Shown piece by piece: positions 52,535 to 60,998 of a stretch of DNA of 64,000 bases. The notes under the pieces were generated by a model. It did no database searches. It was given only the letters and a program-made list of their open reading frames with translations, and was not told the DNA's origin. The stretch is from UBA8914 sp034002905 (GTDB lineage Bacteria; Pseudomonadota; Alphaproteobacteria; UBA9219): the NCBI GenBank assembly GCA_034002905.1, contig JAVEZQ010000005.1, forward strand, positions 70,054-134,053. Reading direction: 5' to 3'. How positions within the stretch are numbered: position 1 is the first letter of the stretch; each line of letters opens with the position of its first letter. A program made the translations under genes and the position numbers.

Positions 52535-54499
52535 ATGGCCAAACAGACAGATAAATCATCCACGACAAAGATTGTTCTCACAATCATTGTGCTGACTCTG
52601 ATGCTGCCTGTGGTCGGGATTAGCCTCTTTTTATCGACCTTTGATATCAATAGCTATCGCGGCCAAATCGAAAAGACTGTCCACGATAAAATCGGGCGAA
52701 CCGTAAGCCTTAAGGGCCCGATAACATGGTCATTCTCGCTCCAAGACGGATTTAGCGTCTCGGTGGAAGACGTCACAATCGATAATCCTTCGTGGGCCAG
52801 CCGCGAGAACATGGCCGCGATCGGATCCGCCAAACTGCATGTCGAGATCGTCCCTCTCTTGCAAAAAAAGCTGAACATTATTGCCTTTACGCTGGATAAA
52901 GCCGACATCTTGCTTGAAACGGCACCAAGTGGTGAAACAAACTGGGCCCTCACCGCTGCAGCACCTGCGACCAATACAAAAAAAGCTGAAGACAAAGCAA
53001 AAACAAGCCCGACAGAGAGCGCGGCCCCAATCGCAATTGATGTTCGCGAAGTCAGCATTTCCGACAGCCGTTTTGGCATGCGTGATGCGAAAGGCAAGAC
53101 AAGTGTCTTTGATGTTCCCACTTTCAAGCTGACATCCAGTGGAAAGGGAACGATGACATTCTATTCCGGCTCTATCGCCGGTAAGGAGACAGAACTGCAG
53201 ATCGAAGGCGGCAAGCTGGATGAAGTCACGGGCCCCTCATGGCCTTTCAATGCTCGGATTGCCTATGGCGACATGAAAATTTCTGCCGTCGGCACGCTTA
53301 AGCAAGCCAAAACAGTGGATATCACCTCCTACAACGTGTCGGCGGGAAGATCGACAATCGAAGGCGTTATGCTCGTTCAAACAGGCGGCGCGCGTCCACA
53401 AGTTAAAGGGACCATCAATAGTGCTGCCCTGACGCCTTCGGACTTCGCGGGCGGGGCAGCCGCCCCTGCCGCAACCAGCGAAAGCGCCAACAAGGAACCT
53501 GCTGCGGACAATCAGGCTTCGACAAGCGAGAGCGGTAAAGTCTTTTCGCAAGAGCCCATTGATCTGTCTGGTTTGCAGAGCGTTGATGCCGACCTGCAAA
53601 TCCAAATCGAGGAACTCCCCGTCGGAGATACTTCTCTTGATAAACTTAAGGCAAAAGTCGCGCTGAACGCAGGCAAGCTAAGTGTGACCCCGCTTACGGC
53701 AGAACTTGGCGGAACACCTGTCAACATGATGTTAAACATTGACTCCAACGCGAACCCGCCCGCTCTTTCGCTCAAGGTCAAGACCGATAAAGTGGATATG
53801 GCCAAGTTTGTGAGTCTTGGAGGTGCAGAATCCGCTTTTCTGGGCAAAAGCGATGTTGATATGAGTATTACAACCATGGGTAACAGCCTTCATGACTTTG
53901 CCTCTTATGCCAACGGTTACCTCAATCTCACGATGGATGCCGCAGAAGTTTCTTCAAGCACTTTAAGAGATATTGCCGGAACCCTGCTTCAGCTTTTCGC
54001 CCCTGGCGTCAGTGATGTAGCCAGCATGCATGTGAACTGTATGGCTCTGCGCACGCAAATTACCCAAGGCTTGATGGAATCAAAAGGACTGTTAATGGAT
54101 TCCAACGTCACGACAATTGCAGGTGATGGCTATATCAATCTTGCAGATGAGCGCGTCAATCTAGCTTTGCGCACCAGACCCAAAAATATCGGGATAGGCA
54201 GCATCCTGCCCTCAATGAATATTCGAGGCACTTTGGCAAACCCAAGCTTTGAAATGGACAAGGCAAATGCTTTGGCAAAAGTTACAGGTCTTTTGAACGG
54301 CGCCGCTTCAGACGACGGAGTTCCTGTTATCGCCACGGCACCTGCGGGGCAGAACGCTTGCGTTCTGACTTTAGCCAATCCTTTTTTGGCACAGCCCAAA
54401 GAACAGTCACATGAAGTTTTGCTTCCGAAAGGGGTTGGCGGTGCGGCCGAAAAGGTAAACAAGTACATCAAAGACCTTGGAGATAAGCTGTTTCAATAA
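52535..54499 (+). CDS. asmA: AsmA-family protein
   Basis: A large envelope protein related to eukaryotic VPS13-like bridge proteins and implicated in phospholipid transport. An N-terminal helix (VLTIIVLTLMLPVVGISLFL) precedes the AsmA domain (FDINSYRGQIEKTVHDKIGRTVSLKG and PSWASRENMAAIGSA, in part). The C-terminal half has the conserved DGYINLADERVNLALRTRPK and LPSMNIRGTLANPSFEMDK. A Lys/Ala/Ser-rich linker separates them. GGAGG lies six bases before ATG 52535; ATG 52532 is equally close. Confidence 0.9.
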   Translation: MAKQTDKSSTTKIVLTIIVLTLMLPVVGISLFLSTFDINSYRGQIEKTVHDKIGRTVSLKGPITWSFSLQDGFSVSVEDVTIDNPSWASRENMAAIGSAKLHVEIVPLLQKKLNIIAFTLDKADILLETAPSGETNWALTAAAPATNTKKAEDKAKTSPTESAAPIAIDVREVSISDSRFGMRDAKGKTSVFDVPTFKLTSSGKGTMTFYSGSIAGKETELQIEGGKLDEVTGPSWPFNARIAYGDMKISAVGTLKQAKTVDITSYNVSAGRSTIEGVMLVQTGGARPQVKGTINSAALTPSDFAGGAAAPAATSESANKEPAADNQASTSESGKVFSQEPIDLSGLQSVDADLQIQIEELPVGDTSLDKLKAKVALNAGKLSVTPLTAELGGTPVNMMLNIDSNANPPALSLKVKTDKVDMAKFVSLGGAESAFLGKSDVDMSITTMGNSLHDFASYANGYLNLTMDAAEVSSSTLRDIAGTLLQLFAPGVSDVASMHVNCMALRTQITQGLMESKGLLMDSNVTTIAGDGYINLADERVNLALRTRPKNIGIGSILPSMNIRGTLANPSFEMDKANALAKVTGLLNGAASDDGVPVIATAPAGQNACVLTLANPFLAQPKEQSHEVLLPKGVGGAAEKVNKYIKDLGDKLFQ

Positions 54500-54522
54500 C
54501 CCTCCCTAATACCGAGATTCAT

Positions 54523-55230
54523 ATGAGCAAAGTTAGGACAAAAACCCTCCCCGTCTATGAATTGACGGAAGTCGAAGGCTTTTTCTGTCTCCTTCGAGAT
54601 GGGCGCTACCTTATGACACCAGCGGGCAGTCCCTATCGACATCCCAATAAAGACCTTATGGACGCGATTCTGCACGAATGGCAGGCACAGGGGGACACCA
54701 TTTGTCCTAATACCATGCCAATGACCCAGCTTTTTGCTACGGCCTGCGATATTGTTGGGAAGGACAGACAGAAAACAGCCAACGGACTTCTTGCTTATGT
54801 TGCCACGGATCTTTTATGCCACTGGGTCAAGTCGCCGGATAAACTTGCTTTGATACAATCTGAACACTGGCAGCCATATCTTGACTGGTGTAAGGCCGCC
54901 TTTGGCGTGACCTTTCATGTGTGTCACGGTATTATACCAGCAGATCAGGATAACGAAACACGCGAAGCGATGCTCGAAGCTATCGAAAAGCTTGACAACT
55001 TCGCGCTTGCTGGGCTGAGTAGTGCCGTCGATTGTTCCGGTTCCCTTGTCCTTGGCCTCGCCCTTACATACGGCAAATCATGTGCAAAGGACATTTTTCA
55101 AGCTTGTGAGCTTGATGTTCTTGACCAGTCAGAAAGATGGGGCAGCGATCCCGTGACGGAGGCGCGCAACGCCGCCATCCTCAAAGAGCTTGAGGCTTGC
55201 GAAAAATGGTTCGAGGTGATTAAGCGGTAA
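54523..55230 (+). CDS. ATP12-family F1-ATPase assembly chaperone
   Basis: It helps fold or assemble the F1 alpha subunit. 235 residues with RDGRYLMTPAGSPYRHP, ILHEWQAQGDTICPNTMPMTQLF, then YVATDLLCHW and the helical end WGSDPVTEARNAAILKELEACEKWF, all characteristic of ATP12. It follows asmA by 23 bases. The F1 genes are not in the window. Confidence 0.9.
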   Translation: MSKVRTKTLPVYELTEVEGFFCLLRDGRYLMTPAGSPYRHPNKDLMDAILHEWQAQGDTICPNTMPMTQLFATACDIVGKDRQKTANGLLAYVATDLLCHWVKSPDKLALIQSEHWQPYLDWCKAAFGVTFHVCHGIIPADQDNETREAMLEAIEKLDNFALAGLSSAVDCSGSLVLGLALTYGKSCAKDIFQACELDVLDQSERWGSDPVTEARNAAILKELEACEKWFEVIKR

Positions 55231-55236
55231 AGCTAC

Positions 55237-55569
55237 TTACCCTTCCCCTGCTTCGGGATCGAAAAGGTCGGCCTTGTCATCGCGGTCTTTCCAAGCATCC
55301 GCATCAGCGGGAACATCTTTTTTATGCGTGATGTTTGGCCATAGCGCGGCATAGTCACGGTTCACTTCGGCCCATTTGTCGGCGCGGGGATCTCCATCCT
55401 GCACAATCGCATTGACCGGGCATTCCGGCTCGCACACGCCACAATCAATGCACTCGTCAGGATTGATGACCAACATGTTCTTGCCTTCATAGAAGCAATC
55501 AACAGGGCACACCTCAACACAATCCATATATTTGCAACGGATACATTTATCGGTCACGACGTAGGGCAT
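55237..55569 (-). CDS. fdxA: 7Fe ferredoxin FdxA
   Basis: A [3Fe-4S][4Fe-4S] electron carrier. Cluster motifs are CIRCKYMDCVEVCPVDCF and CIDCGVCEPECPVNA. The Asp-containing first motif pattern (MDCVEVCP) fits a 3Fe cluster of the FdxA type. The C-terminal tail (YAALWPNITHKK) is typical. ATG 55569 has GGAGAGA just upstream; a longer frame would add eight residues. Confidence 0.94.
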   Translation of the reverse strand: MPYVVTDKCIRCKYMDCVEVCPVDCFYEGKNMLVINPDECIDCGVCEPECPVNAIVQDGDPRADKWAEVNRDYAALWPNITHKKDVPADADAWKDRDDKADLFDPEAGEG

Positions 55570-55738
55570 ATTCTCTCTCCAGACTGCTATCAAACCATGT
55601 CCCCAAAGAGTAACTGGGGCTTTTCTCTCATAAACCGTCGCTTATCAAAGCGCCAGCCTTTTTTGCAACCCCTTCATTTTCAAGGCAAGGTAAGGCATGA
55701 TATATAACACATTGATTCTTAGCCAAGGGAGGGGCGTT

Positions 55739-55972
55739 ATGTCCACGTCAAAAGCAATTTTATTGAGCGCACTTTTAATAGCTTTTAGCCTTTTTGTCTC
55801 GCAAGGGCTGCCGCAGGCTCACGCAAATACAAAGGGCCCTTTCCAGCTTATGAACCACAGCAACACAACTGCCAATGCCGGCGTGTTTCGCTTGGATACA
55901 TCCACTGGCGCGGTCAGCTATTGTTTTGTGTCTGAACAGAGCAAATTGGTCTGTAGCCAATATGTAGAGTAA
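55739..55972 (+). CDS. Small exported protein
   Basis: 77 residues from ATG 55739, preceded by AAGGGAGGGG. The N-terminus is a signal peptide (ILLSALLIAFSLFVSQGLPQAHA). The mature ~50 residues (FQLMNHSNTTANAGVFRLDTSTGAVSYC) have two cysteines that could pair and no known domain. A frame from 55697 exists but lacks a ribosome site. Confidence 0.68.
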   Translation: MSTSKAILLSALLIAFSLFVSQGLPQAHANTKGPFQLMNHSNTTANAGVFRLDTSTGAVSYCFVSEQSKLVCSQYVE

Positions 55973-56014
55973 ACTCCCTCGTGCACCGTTGATCTTTTTC
56001 GAAAGTACATTCGC

Positions 56015-57403
56015 ATGTCCATCGCCACATCCCTTACAACGAAACAAGCCAAGGGAAACATCCCACTGCATGCCCTCTCGGCAAAAGACTATTCAGCATG
56101 GCTCAAGTCGCAACCTGCCCATGTCAAATCGTGGATCAAGGCCGCTGCTTTTGAAGGAAAAACGGGGCAATATATCCGGATTCCCGCCAAGGATGGCGCT
56201 ATAGCGCAGATTGTCACTATTCTTTCAGAGCCTGTCAGCCAGTGGGATATCGCTGCCCTCCCCGGCCTCTTAAAAGAGGGACGCTATGAGCTTCACTCTG
56301 CCATGGATGAATCGGTTACAGCCAAACTGGCCCTTGGTTGGGCCTTGGGTTGTCAGCGCCATACACTTTATAAAAAAGACGAGGAACCAACAGCAACTCT
56401 TTGTCTTTCAAATAAAACAAACACAAAATCTATCATCGAAACGGCCCTCATTCTTGCGCAGGCCCGCACCCTTATCACAACGCCAGCCGAAGATTTGGGG
56501 CCTGTGGAACTCGCTGAGGCTGTCAAAAATCTGGCCGCAAAGTACAAGGCGACGTTCAAACAAATTGCAGGAGACCAACTCAAAAAGCAGGGCTTTGAAG
56601 CAACACACCGCGTGGGTCGGGCGAGCCCCCGCGCCCCACGCCTTATTGAGATGAATTGGGGTCATAAAAAACACCCCAAAGTCACCTTAATTGGCAAAGG
56701 CGTCTGTTTTGACACGGGCGGCCTTGATATCAAGCCTTCTGGCGGCATGTATCTGATGCGCAAGGACATGGGAGGGGCTGCCGTTGCCTTATCCGTAGCG
56801 GCGATGGTCATGAGTGCAAAACTTCCCATTCAGCTACAACTGATAATCCCCTGCGTCGATAACGCAATAGACGGCAATGCTTTTCGTCCCTCGGATATCA
56901 TCAAAATGCCGAATGGCAAGACAGTTGAAGTCGGCAATACAGATGCAGAAGGACGCTTGATTCTTGCCGACGCGCTATGTGCGGCAAGTAAGGGTAAGCC
57001 AGATTTAATTATCGACTTCGCAACACTGACTGGTGCCGCACGTTCAGCTGTGGGAACGGAAATCTCCGCGTTTTTCTGTGATAATGACGAATTGGCCCAA
57101 AAGCTTTATGAAGCAGGATGCGCAACCGAAGATCACCTCTGGCGCATGCCCTTGTTCAAGTCCTATCAGAATATGCTCAAATCGCCCTTCGCCGATATTA
57201 CCTCCTGCCCTGCGAGTCCCTATGCCGGTGCCATTACCGCGGCGCTTTTCCTTCAAGAATTTGTGGACAAAGCGACCCCGTGGATCCATCTGGACTTTAT
57301 GGCTTGGAATACAAACGCAAAGCCTGGACGTCCCGAAGGTGGTGAGGCCATGGCAGCACGCGCTGTGACTCTATTCCTTGAGAAAAGGTTTACAAGGACG
57401 TGA
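56015..57403 (+). CDS. Leucyl aminopeptidase family protein (M17)
   Basis: A dizinc cytosolic aminopeptidase. The signature NTDAEGRLILADAL contains metal ligands, and GKGVCFDTGGLDIKPS the catalytic Lys region; MRKDMGGAA and ATLTGAARSAVG follow. 462 residues. The N-terminal domain (LHALSAKDYSAWL, then FEGKTGQYIRIPAKDG) is the alphaproteobacterial form. The name pepA or pepB cannot be decided. Confidence 0.92.
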   Translation: MSIATSLTTKQAKGNIPLHALSAKDYSAWLKSQPAHVKSWIKAAAFEGKTGQYIRIPAKDGAIAQIVTILSEPVSQWDIAALPGLLKEGRYELHSAMDESVTAKLALGWALGCQRHTLYKKDEEPTATLCLSNKTNTKSIIETALILAQARTLITTPAEDLGPVELAEAVKNLAAKYKATFKQIAGDQLKKQGFEATHRVGRASPRAPRLIEMNWGHKKHPKVTLIGKGVCFDTGGLDIKPSGGMYLMRKDMGGAAVALSVAAMVMSAKLPIQLQLIIPCVDNAIDGNAFRPSDIIKMPNGKTVEVGNTDAEGRLILADALCAASKGKPDLIIDFATLTGAARSAVGTEISAFFCDNDELAQKLYEAGCATEDHLWRMPLFKSYQNMLKSPFADITSCPASPYAGAITAALFLQEFVDKATPWIHLDFMAWNTNAKPGRPEGGEAMAARAVTLFLEKRFTRT

Positions 57404-57614
57404 AAAAAGACTTTTTTTCCCTCTAGCCTCATCGAAAAATAGAGGATAAAAAGCAACATCGGTTTCATAAACCACCCCCCTACCTTCCTCGGATGAGCCA
57501 TGAGAGACTCGAAAAAAAATAAAAAAGTTGTCTTGCGAATCAAGGCATAAAGACACACACTCCGAGCACAGGTATTCCACACACGCAACAAACAGTCAGG
57601 CAAGGAAAAATATC
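57404..57614. other. intergenic region with weak hairpins upstream of the MarR-family regulator
   Basis: Contains CCTCTA (57420-57425) / TAGAGG (57440-57445), a possible weak terminator for the aminopeptidase gene, followed by AT-rich DNA. A promoter is not clear. Confidence 0.3.
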
Positions 57615-58088
57615 GTGAGAACACAACAACAAGCTTTGGAGTTATGGCGTCACAGTCTCGTTGCAAGCGTTCGCGGTGATTCACCCGACCTCTCGGCACG
57701 CCAGATGGCCCTTTTACTCAGCGTATATTTGGGTGAAGGTCCCCATACAGTGCGCGGGCTTGCAAAGGACCTCAAGATTTCCAAGCCCGCCGTCAGCCGT
57801 GCGCTTGATCGGCTGGGAGAACTCAATTATATCCGTCGCGAACGCGATGACCTTGATCGCCGTAACGTGCTTGTGCAGCGCACGCCCAAGGGTGGCAAGT
57901 TCCTGCTCGACTTTGCCTCGCTTATCCATACTGCTGAGGAACAGGTTGCCGCTATTCCTGCGGACAGCCAACTTGCCTTTGCCCTTGAAGCCATGACAGC
58001 AACTGTGGATGCTTTGAGTGACGCTGGCAGCGAAGATACGCAATCCCAGCCAGCCACACAACAAAGCTGGACCGACGCAGCTGCGTAA
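57615..58088 (+). CDS. MarR-family transcriptional regulator
   Basis: 157 residues. The winged helix is plain: ARQMALLLSVYLGEGPHTVRGLAKDL, ISKPAVSRALDRLGELNYIRRE and DLDRRNVLVQRTPKG. GTG 57615 has AAGGAA eight bases upstream, so the longer upstream frame is rejected as the start. The Gln/Ser-rich tail after residue 135 is not conserved. Targets are unknown; it precedes an NlpC/P60 hydrolase by 73 bases. Confidence 0.85.
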   Translation: MRTQQQALELWRHSLVASVRGDSPDLSARQMALLLSVYLGEGPHTVRGLAKDLKISKPAVSRALDRLGELNYIRRERDDLDRRNVLVQRTPKGGKFLLDFASLIHTAEEQVAAIPADSQLAFALEAMTATVDALSDAGSEDTQSQPATQQSWTDAAA

Positions 58089-58161
58089 CCATAGAGTATC
58101 AGGGCTTGCACTCTTAATGTTAGAGGCAAGCCCTCTGATTACGCATACCCCTTAACGATAC

Positions 58162-59022
58162 ATGGCCGAAAACACTCAGCTGGACCCACGTCTCAATGCC
58201 TATCGCGCCGACATGGCCCATGTCGCATTGCAAGGTGTTGTTCAATCCGAGCGTTTTGTAGAGCCCAAGCTTTATCAATGTATCAAGGGACTCGCTCCCA
58301 TGCTGGCCGAACCCAAGGGCACGGCCCCGCGCATCAGCGAAACGCGATACGGGGAGTTTCTGGACGTCTTTGAAACACGGGAAGATGGCTATGCGTGGGT
58401 TCAAAATCGCAATGACAGCACCGTCGGCTATATTCTGGCTGAAAAGGCCTTGCTCGAAACCATCGCCGCGCTTGTGAACAGAGTGAGCGCCTTGCACACT
58501 TTTGTTTATCGCGAACCTGACATCAAATCGGCCACACTGGATCGCCTGACCCTCGGCTCTTTTGTTTCGCTGGATGGCGAAGACGGCGAGTTTTACGTTC
58601 TGGCCAGCGGCGGTTATGTCTATAAAAAGCACATTGTTCCGTCGGACGAAGTGCAAACGCCAGACTATGTCTTCACGGCAGGACAGCTTTTGGGCGTTCC
58701 CTACCTGACCGGTGGGCGCACGCCTCTAGGCATCGATTCTTGCGGCCTTGTGCAGCTCGCGCTCGATCTGGCCGGTCATGAAGCCCCACGTTTTTATGAA
58801 CAAATCCATGAAGTGTATGGTCACCCGTTACCCTGTCACTGGCGCGACATCCTGTGGAAGCGTGGAGATCTCGTCTTTTTCGATCGGACGCAGCATATCG
58901 CTATTGTGACCGGACCGGACCATGTCATTCACGCCAGCCCCCAGACCATGACGGTCACGGTCGAACCGCTCGATGCCATGGTCAAGCGCGGCTATATCAT
59001 TTCGGCGGCGGGCAGGCCATAA
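58162..59022 (+). CDS. NlpC/P60 endopeptidase with SH3-like region
   Basis: A peptidoglycan endopeptidase of 286 residues. SH3-like regions (residues ~25-140, then LGSFVSLDGEDGEFYVLASGG) precede the NlpC/P60 domain: catalytic Cys194 in IDSCGLVQ, His245 in QHIAIV, and GDLVFFDR and DHVIHASPQ between and after. No clear signal peptide is visible, so it may be cytosolic or act in recycling (YkfC-like). Its stop shares a base with the rlmJ start (TAATG). Confidence 0.88.
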   Translation: MAENTQLDPRLNAYRADMAHVALQGVVQSERFVEPKLYQCIKGLAPMLAEPKGTAPRISETRYGEFLDVFETREDGYAWVQNRNDSTVGYILAEKALLETIAALVNRVSALHTFVYREPDIKSATLDRLTLGSFVSLDGEDGEFYVLASGGYVYKKHIVPSDEVQTPDYVFTAGQLLGVPYLTGGRTPLGIDSCGLVQLALDLAGHEAPRFYEQIHEVYGHPLPCHWRDILWKRGDLVFFDRTQHIAIVTGPDHVIHASPQTMTVTVEPLDAMVKRGYIISAAGRP

Positions 59023-59882
59023 TGAATTACCGCCACATCTATCACGCCGGAAATATGTGCGACATTGTCAAGCACAGTATCCTGATGCTGCTGATCGACT
59101 ATATGAAGCAAAAGGACAAGGGCTTTGCCCTACTCGATACGCATGCGGGATGCGGTATGTATGATCTCAACAGCGAGGAAGCGCAAAAGACGAATGAGTC
59201 TGACGAAGGTATCGGCAAACTCTGGACATCCCGCGCCCGTACGCCTGAAGCGTTAGCACCCTATCTCTCGATCATCGAAAAAGTAAACCATGATGGCTTG
59301 CTTTCCTTCTATCCGGGATCGCCTCTCTTTGCCGCACACAGCCTGAGGCCGCAGGATCGCCTCATCTTATGCGAGCTTCATCCCGAAGATGCATACGCCC
59401 TTCGCCGGACGATGCGGCCCTTCCCTACGTCGCAAATCCATAACCGCGACGGCTACGAAGCCATCAAAGCGTTCCTACCTTTTGCCGAAAAAAGGGGATT
59501 GATCCTGATCGATCCACCCTTTGAAGATCGTGAAGAGTACAGCGCGCTGATCAAAGCCCTCGCGCACTGCAACGCACAAGCGCCACAGGTGACCGTTGCT
59601 ATCTGGTATCCAATCAAGGATCGTCCGGCCATATGGCAATTCCATGAAGATTTGTCTGCCCAAGTGAAGACAGAAGCACTCGTTGCCGAGTTCCTGTTCC
59701 AACCTGAGGAGTGCGCCGACAAGCTGAATGGAAGCGGCTTGGCAATTATCAACCCGCCATGGATTCTCCATGACCAGCTTTCACAACTCTTCCCTGCGCT
59801 TCACGATTTGTTGAAAACGGAAATGAACAATAATGGATCGATTATCCGTGTGCTCACTCACAACAAGATAGCCATGATATAA
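59022..59882 (+). CDS. rlmJ: 23S rRNA (adenine-2030-N6)-methyltransferase RlmJ
   Basis: It methylates A2030 of 23S rRNA. The N-terminus (MNYRHIYHAGNMCDIVKH) is diagnostic; HAGCGMYDL is the SAM site and IDPPFE the catalytic DPPF motif; LNGSGLAIINPPW closes the family pattern. 286 residues from ATG 59022; a longer frame upstream reads through the NlpC gene in another phase and is rejected. RlmJ is linked to use of DNA as nutrient in gamma-proteobacteria. Confidence 0.93.
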   Translation: MNYRHIYHAGNMCDIVKHSILMLLIDYMKQKDKGFALLDTHAGCGMYDLNSEEAQKTNESDEGIGKLWTSRARTPEALAPYLSIIEKVNHDGLLSFYPGSPLFAAHSLRPQDRLILCELHPEDAYALRRTMRPFPTSQIHNRDGYEAIKAFLPFAEKRGLILIDPPFEDREEYSALIKALAHCNAQAPQVTVAIWYPIKDRPAIWQFHEDLSAQVKTEALVAEFLFQPEECADKLNGSGLAIINPPWILHDQLSQLFPALHDLLKTEMNNNGSIIRVLTHNKIAMI

Positions 59883-60014
59883 AAGGTTTTTAACTTTCAA
59901 TAGCCAATTATTTTATAAAACATAAAGATCCAAAATCGTAAAATTTTTTATAGATATATTAACCATGAAGCGTATACTGCACTGCACCAAGTCTTAACCA
60001 TGTGGAGGTATACC

Positions 60015-60887
60015 ATGCGCAAAACATTACTCGGCCTATCGTTAATAACGATGGCTTTCCTGTCAAATCCTCTGGCTGTGCAAGCTAATGATACTATTTA
60101 CTTTGGCGTTATCCCCCTTGAAAGCCAGCGCGCCATGAAAACAAAATTTACCCCGCTGGCAGAATATCTTTCAAAAGAAATAGGTAAACCCGTGGAGGTT
60201 GTAGTTGGGAAAGATTATCAATCCACGATGGATGATATGGGCACCGGAAAAATTCAGATTGCATATCTGACACCCACTACCTATCCGAAAGCGGAAAAAC
60301 AAAATCCGGACGCTCAAATCAAGCCTCTGGTCAAGTTTCAACAAAATGGGAAGGCAACCTACTTTACTCAAATTATCGCCAATCCTAAATCCGGGATTGA
60401 AAAACTTGCTGATATTAAAGGCAAAAAGTTCGCCTTTGGCAGCGAAGATTCAACAGCCTCCCATCTGATGCCACGCAGCATGCTGGTCGGCGCAGGAATT
60501 GACATCGACAAGGATCTTGCTGAACACAAATTCACGGGCTCGCATTCGAATGTTGCTCAGGCTGTGACTTTGGGATCGATGGATGCCGGCGGTGTACAAG
60601 ACTCTGTGGGCGAGAAGTTCGCAGCTGAAGGAAAAGTCAAAATTATCGAAAAGTCAGGTGAGATCCCCCAGTTTCCGATTTGCGTCAACAAGCATCTTTC
60701 GCAAGAACTGCAAGACAAAATCAAGGCGGCTATGGTTAAGCTGAATGCAAACAACGAGGAACATAAAATCATCTTGACCTCAATCGACAAAAAATACACC
60801 GGAAGTGAAGAAGCCTCTAGTGCGGATTATGATATTATTCGCAACATGATCTCAAAGCTTTACGGCGACAGCTTTTACTCAAAGTAA
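60015..60887 (+). CDS. PhnD-type phosphate/phosphonate solute-binding protein
   Basis: A 290-residue periplasmic binding protein. The signal peptide (MRKTLLGLSLITMAFLSN, cleaved near VQA) is followed by FGVIPLESQRAMKTKFTPLAEYL, QIAYLTPTTYP, the FGSEDSTASHLMPRSMLV segment and SHSNVAQAV, all PhnD/PtxB-like. GGAGG lies before ATG 60015. No permease or ATPase genes follow; instead a chemoreceptor does, 111 bases on. This suggests ligand capture for sensing. The ligand class is inferred from the family. Confidence 0.85.
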   Translation: MRKTLLGLSLITMAFLSNPLAVQANDTIYFGVIPLESQRAMKTKFTPLAEYLSKEIGKPVEVVVGKDYQSTMDDMGTGKIQIAYLTPTTYPKAEKQNPDAQIKPLVKFQQNGKATYFTQIIANPKSGIEKLADIKGKKFAFGSEDSTASHLMPRSMLVGAGIDIDKDLAEHKFTGSHSNVAQAVTLGSMDAGGVQDSVGEKFAAEGKVKIIEKSGEIPQFPICVNKHLSQELQDKIKAAMVKLNANNEEHKIILTSIDKKYTGSEEASSADYDIIRNMISKLYGDSFYSK

Positions 60888-60906
60888 AAGCTAGCCTAAG
60901 ACATGA

Positions 60907-60928
60907 GGGGGGCAATGATATGCCCCCC
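60907..60928 (+). terminator. GC-rich hairpin between the solute-binding protein and chemoreceptor genes
   Basis: GGGGGGCA (60907-60914) pairs with TGCCCCCC (60921-60928) around a six-base loop. No U-run follows, so it may be a leaky terminator or mRNA stabiliser giving more binding protein than receptor. Confidence 0.55.
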
Positions 60929-60998
60929 GAAATGTCCCCTTAGAAGACGAGAATACATGAGCTACGACTTGTTGCATTGATTGAAAAAGGTGCGGGAT